Positions 63,628-64,000 of a stretch of 64,000 nucleotides of DNA are shown here, piece after piece (positions within the stretch are counted from its first letter, which is position 1; each line of letters opens with the position of its first letter). Both the position numbers and the translations under genes were made by a program. The stretch comes from Nocardioides humi (GTDB taxonomy: Bacteria > Actinomycetota > Actinomycetes > Propionibacteriales > Nocardioidaceae): positions 5,332,001-5,396,000 of the forward strand of contig NZ_CP041146.1 in NCBI RefSeq assembly GCF_006494775.1, read 5' to 3'. Under the pieces are notes generated by a model. The model saw only the letters and a list, made by a program, of their open reading frames with translations. It was not told the DNA's origin and did no database searches.

Positions 63628-64000
63628 ATGGGACTCCTGGACCGACTCATCGGTGCGGCGAACCGTGCCGAGCAGGCGAAGACCAGCGCCGAGCTGCACG
63701 TGTTCCGGGACCGCCGCTTCGAGCGCGCCGAGGAGCTCGCGGCGACCGGCAGCACCGGCGAGGCCGTGGTGACCGGGATCAGGCGGCGCCTCAACGACGG
63801 CACCACCGAGACCCAGGTCCGCCTGGAGTGGCGCGCACCGGAGGCGAGGGCCGGGGCGCTCCGCTTCGGCGACGACCTCGCGCCGGTGATCCGGCTGGGT
63901 GCGACGGTGCGGGTGCGGACCGACGGTGACACCGTGGCACTCGACGTCGCCGCGATGGCGGGCCGGCTCGGCGGCTGGACCGACCCCGGCCGGCGCTCCC
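63628..64000 (+). CDS. hypothetical protein, N-terminal part (continues past window)
   Basis: The visible 124 residues start MGLLDRLIGAANRAEQAKTS and contain ELHVFRDRRFERAEELAATG, GEAVVTGIRRRLNDGTTE, VRLEWRAPEARAGALRFG and VIRLGATVRVRTDGD, a strand-rich region resembling actinobacterial proteins with a domain for modulating ion or redox signals (unknown). No signal peptide. The gene runs off the right edge, so domain content is incomplete. Confidence 0.6.
   Translation, partial: MGLLDRLIGAANRAEQAKTSAELHVFRDRRFERAEELAATGSTGEAVVTGIRRRLNDGTTETQVRLEWRAPEARAGALRFGDDLAPVIRLGATVRVRTDGDTVALDVAAMAGRLGGWTDPGRRS

Overview
The window is about 64 kb of very high-GC actinobacterial chromosome. Gene content (B12-riboswitch-controlled class I ribonucleotide reductase, FurA-KatG, DtxR/IdeR-type iron boxes, Nur-type box, ComEA/ComEC) and codon use fit a Nocardioides-like member of the Propionibacteriales. 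That placement is inference, because no rRNA is present.

Layout. 1-4030: a purine-degradation operon (tail of an unknown gene, urate oxidase, OHCU decarboxylase, HIU hydrolase, allantoinase, ureidoglycine aminohydrolase) carrying urate through allantoin to ureidoglycolate. 4056-4699: an MntA/HepT-type toxin-antitoxin pair. 4690-9139: ribonucleotide reductase nrdAB behind two candidate NrdR boxes and a cobalamin riboswitch; NrdB has Phe at the radical-tyrosine position. 9121-10902: Fe/Mn superoxide dismutase with a Nur-type box, a small unknown gene and a ZIP metal transporter. 10926-14818 (minus strand): TauE/SafE exporter, GGDEF cyclase, cobalamin-binding protein, PfpI-family protein and a small membrane protein. 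14917-17666: furA-katG. 17694-19907: acetyltransferase, chromate transporter and SDR. 20020-29988: an iron-regulated, fully overlapping eight-gene siderophore operon (lipoprotein, siderophore-interacting protein, two FecCD permeases, ATPase, a heterodimeric ABC pair and a further ABC half-transporter). 30019-37555: leuS, degV, comEA, an HPP-CBS protein and the 5' part of comEC.

37556-49480 is an 11.9-kb integrative element inserted precisely in comEC. It has a large serine integrase at its right end, a small serine recombinase at its left end and a tyrosine recombinase in between. It also has a small replication/excision module and a translationally coupled operon with a tail tape-measure protein and a minor-capsid-like protein, but no capsid, portal or terminase. 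Removing it, and restoring one missing base, gives an uninterrupted 765-codon comEC.

49479-64000: the 3' end of comEC, holA, rpsT, a phosphotransferase, a LacI regulator with a divergent NCS1 permease and amidohydrolase, lepA, an APH(6)-like kinase, a lipoprotein, a MOSC protein, a long-chain acyl-CoA ligase and a partial unknown gene.

Seven genes across the window are each broken by one missing G or C in a short G/C run. This points to homopolymer undercalling rather than to seven true pseudogenes.
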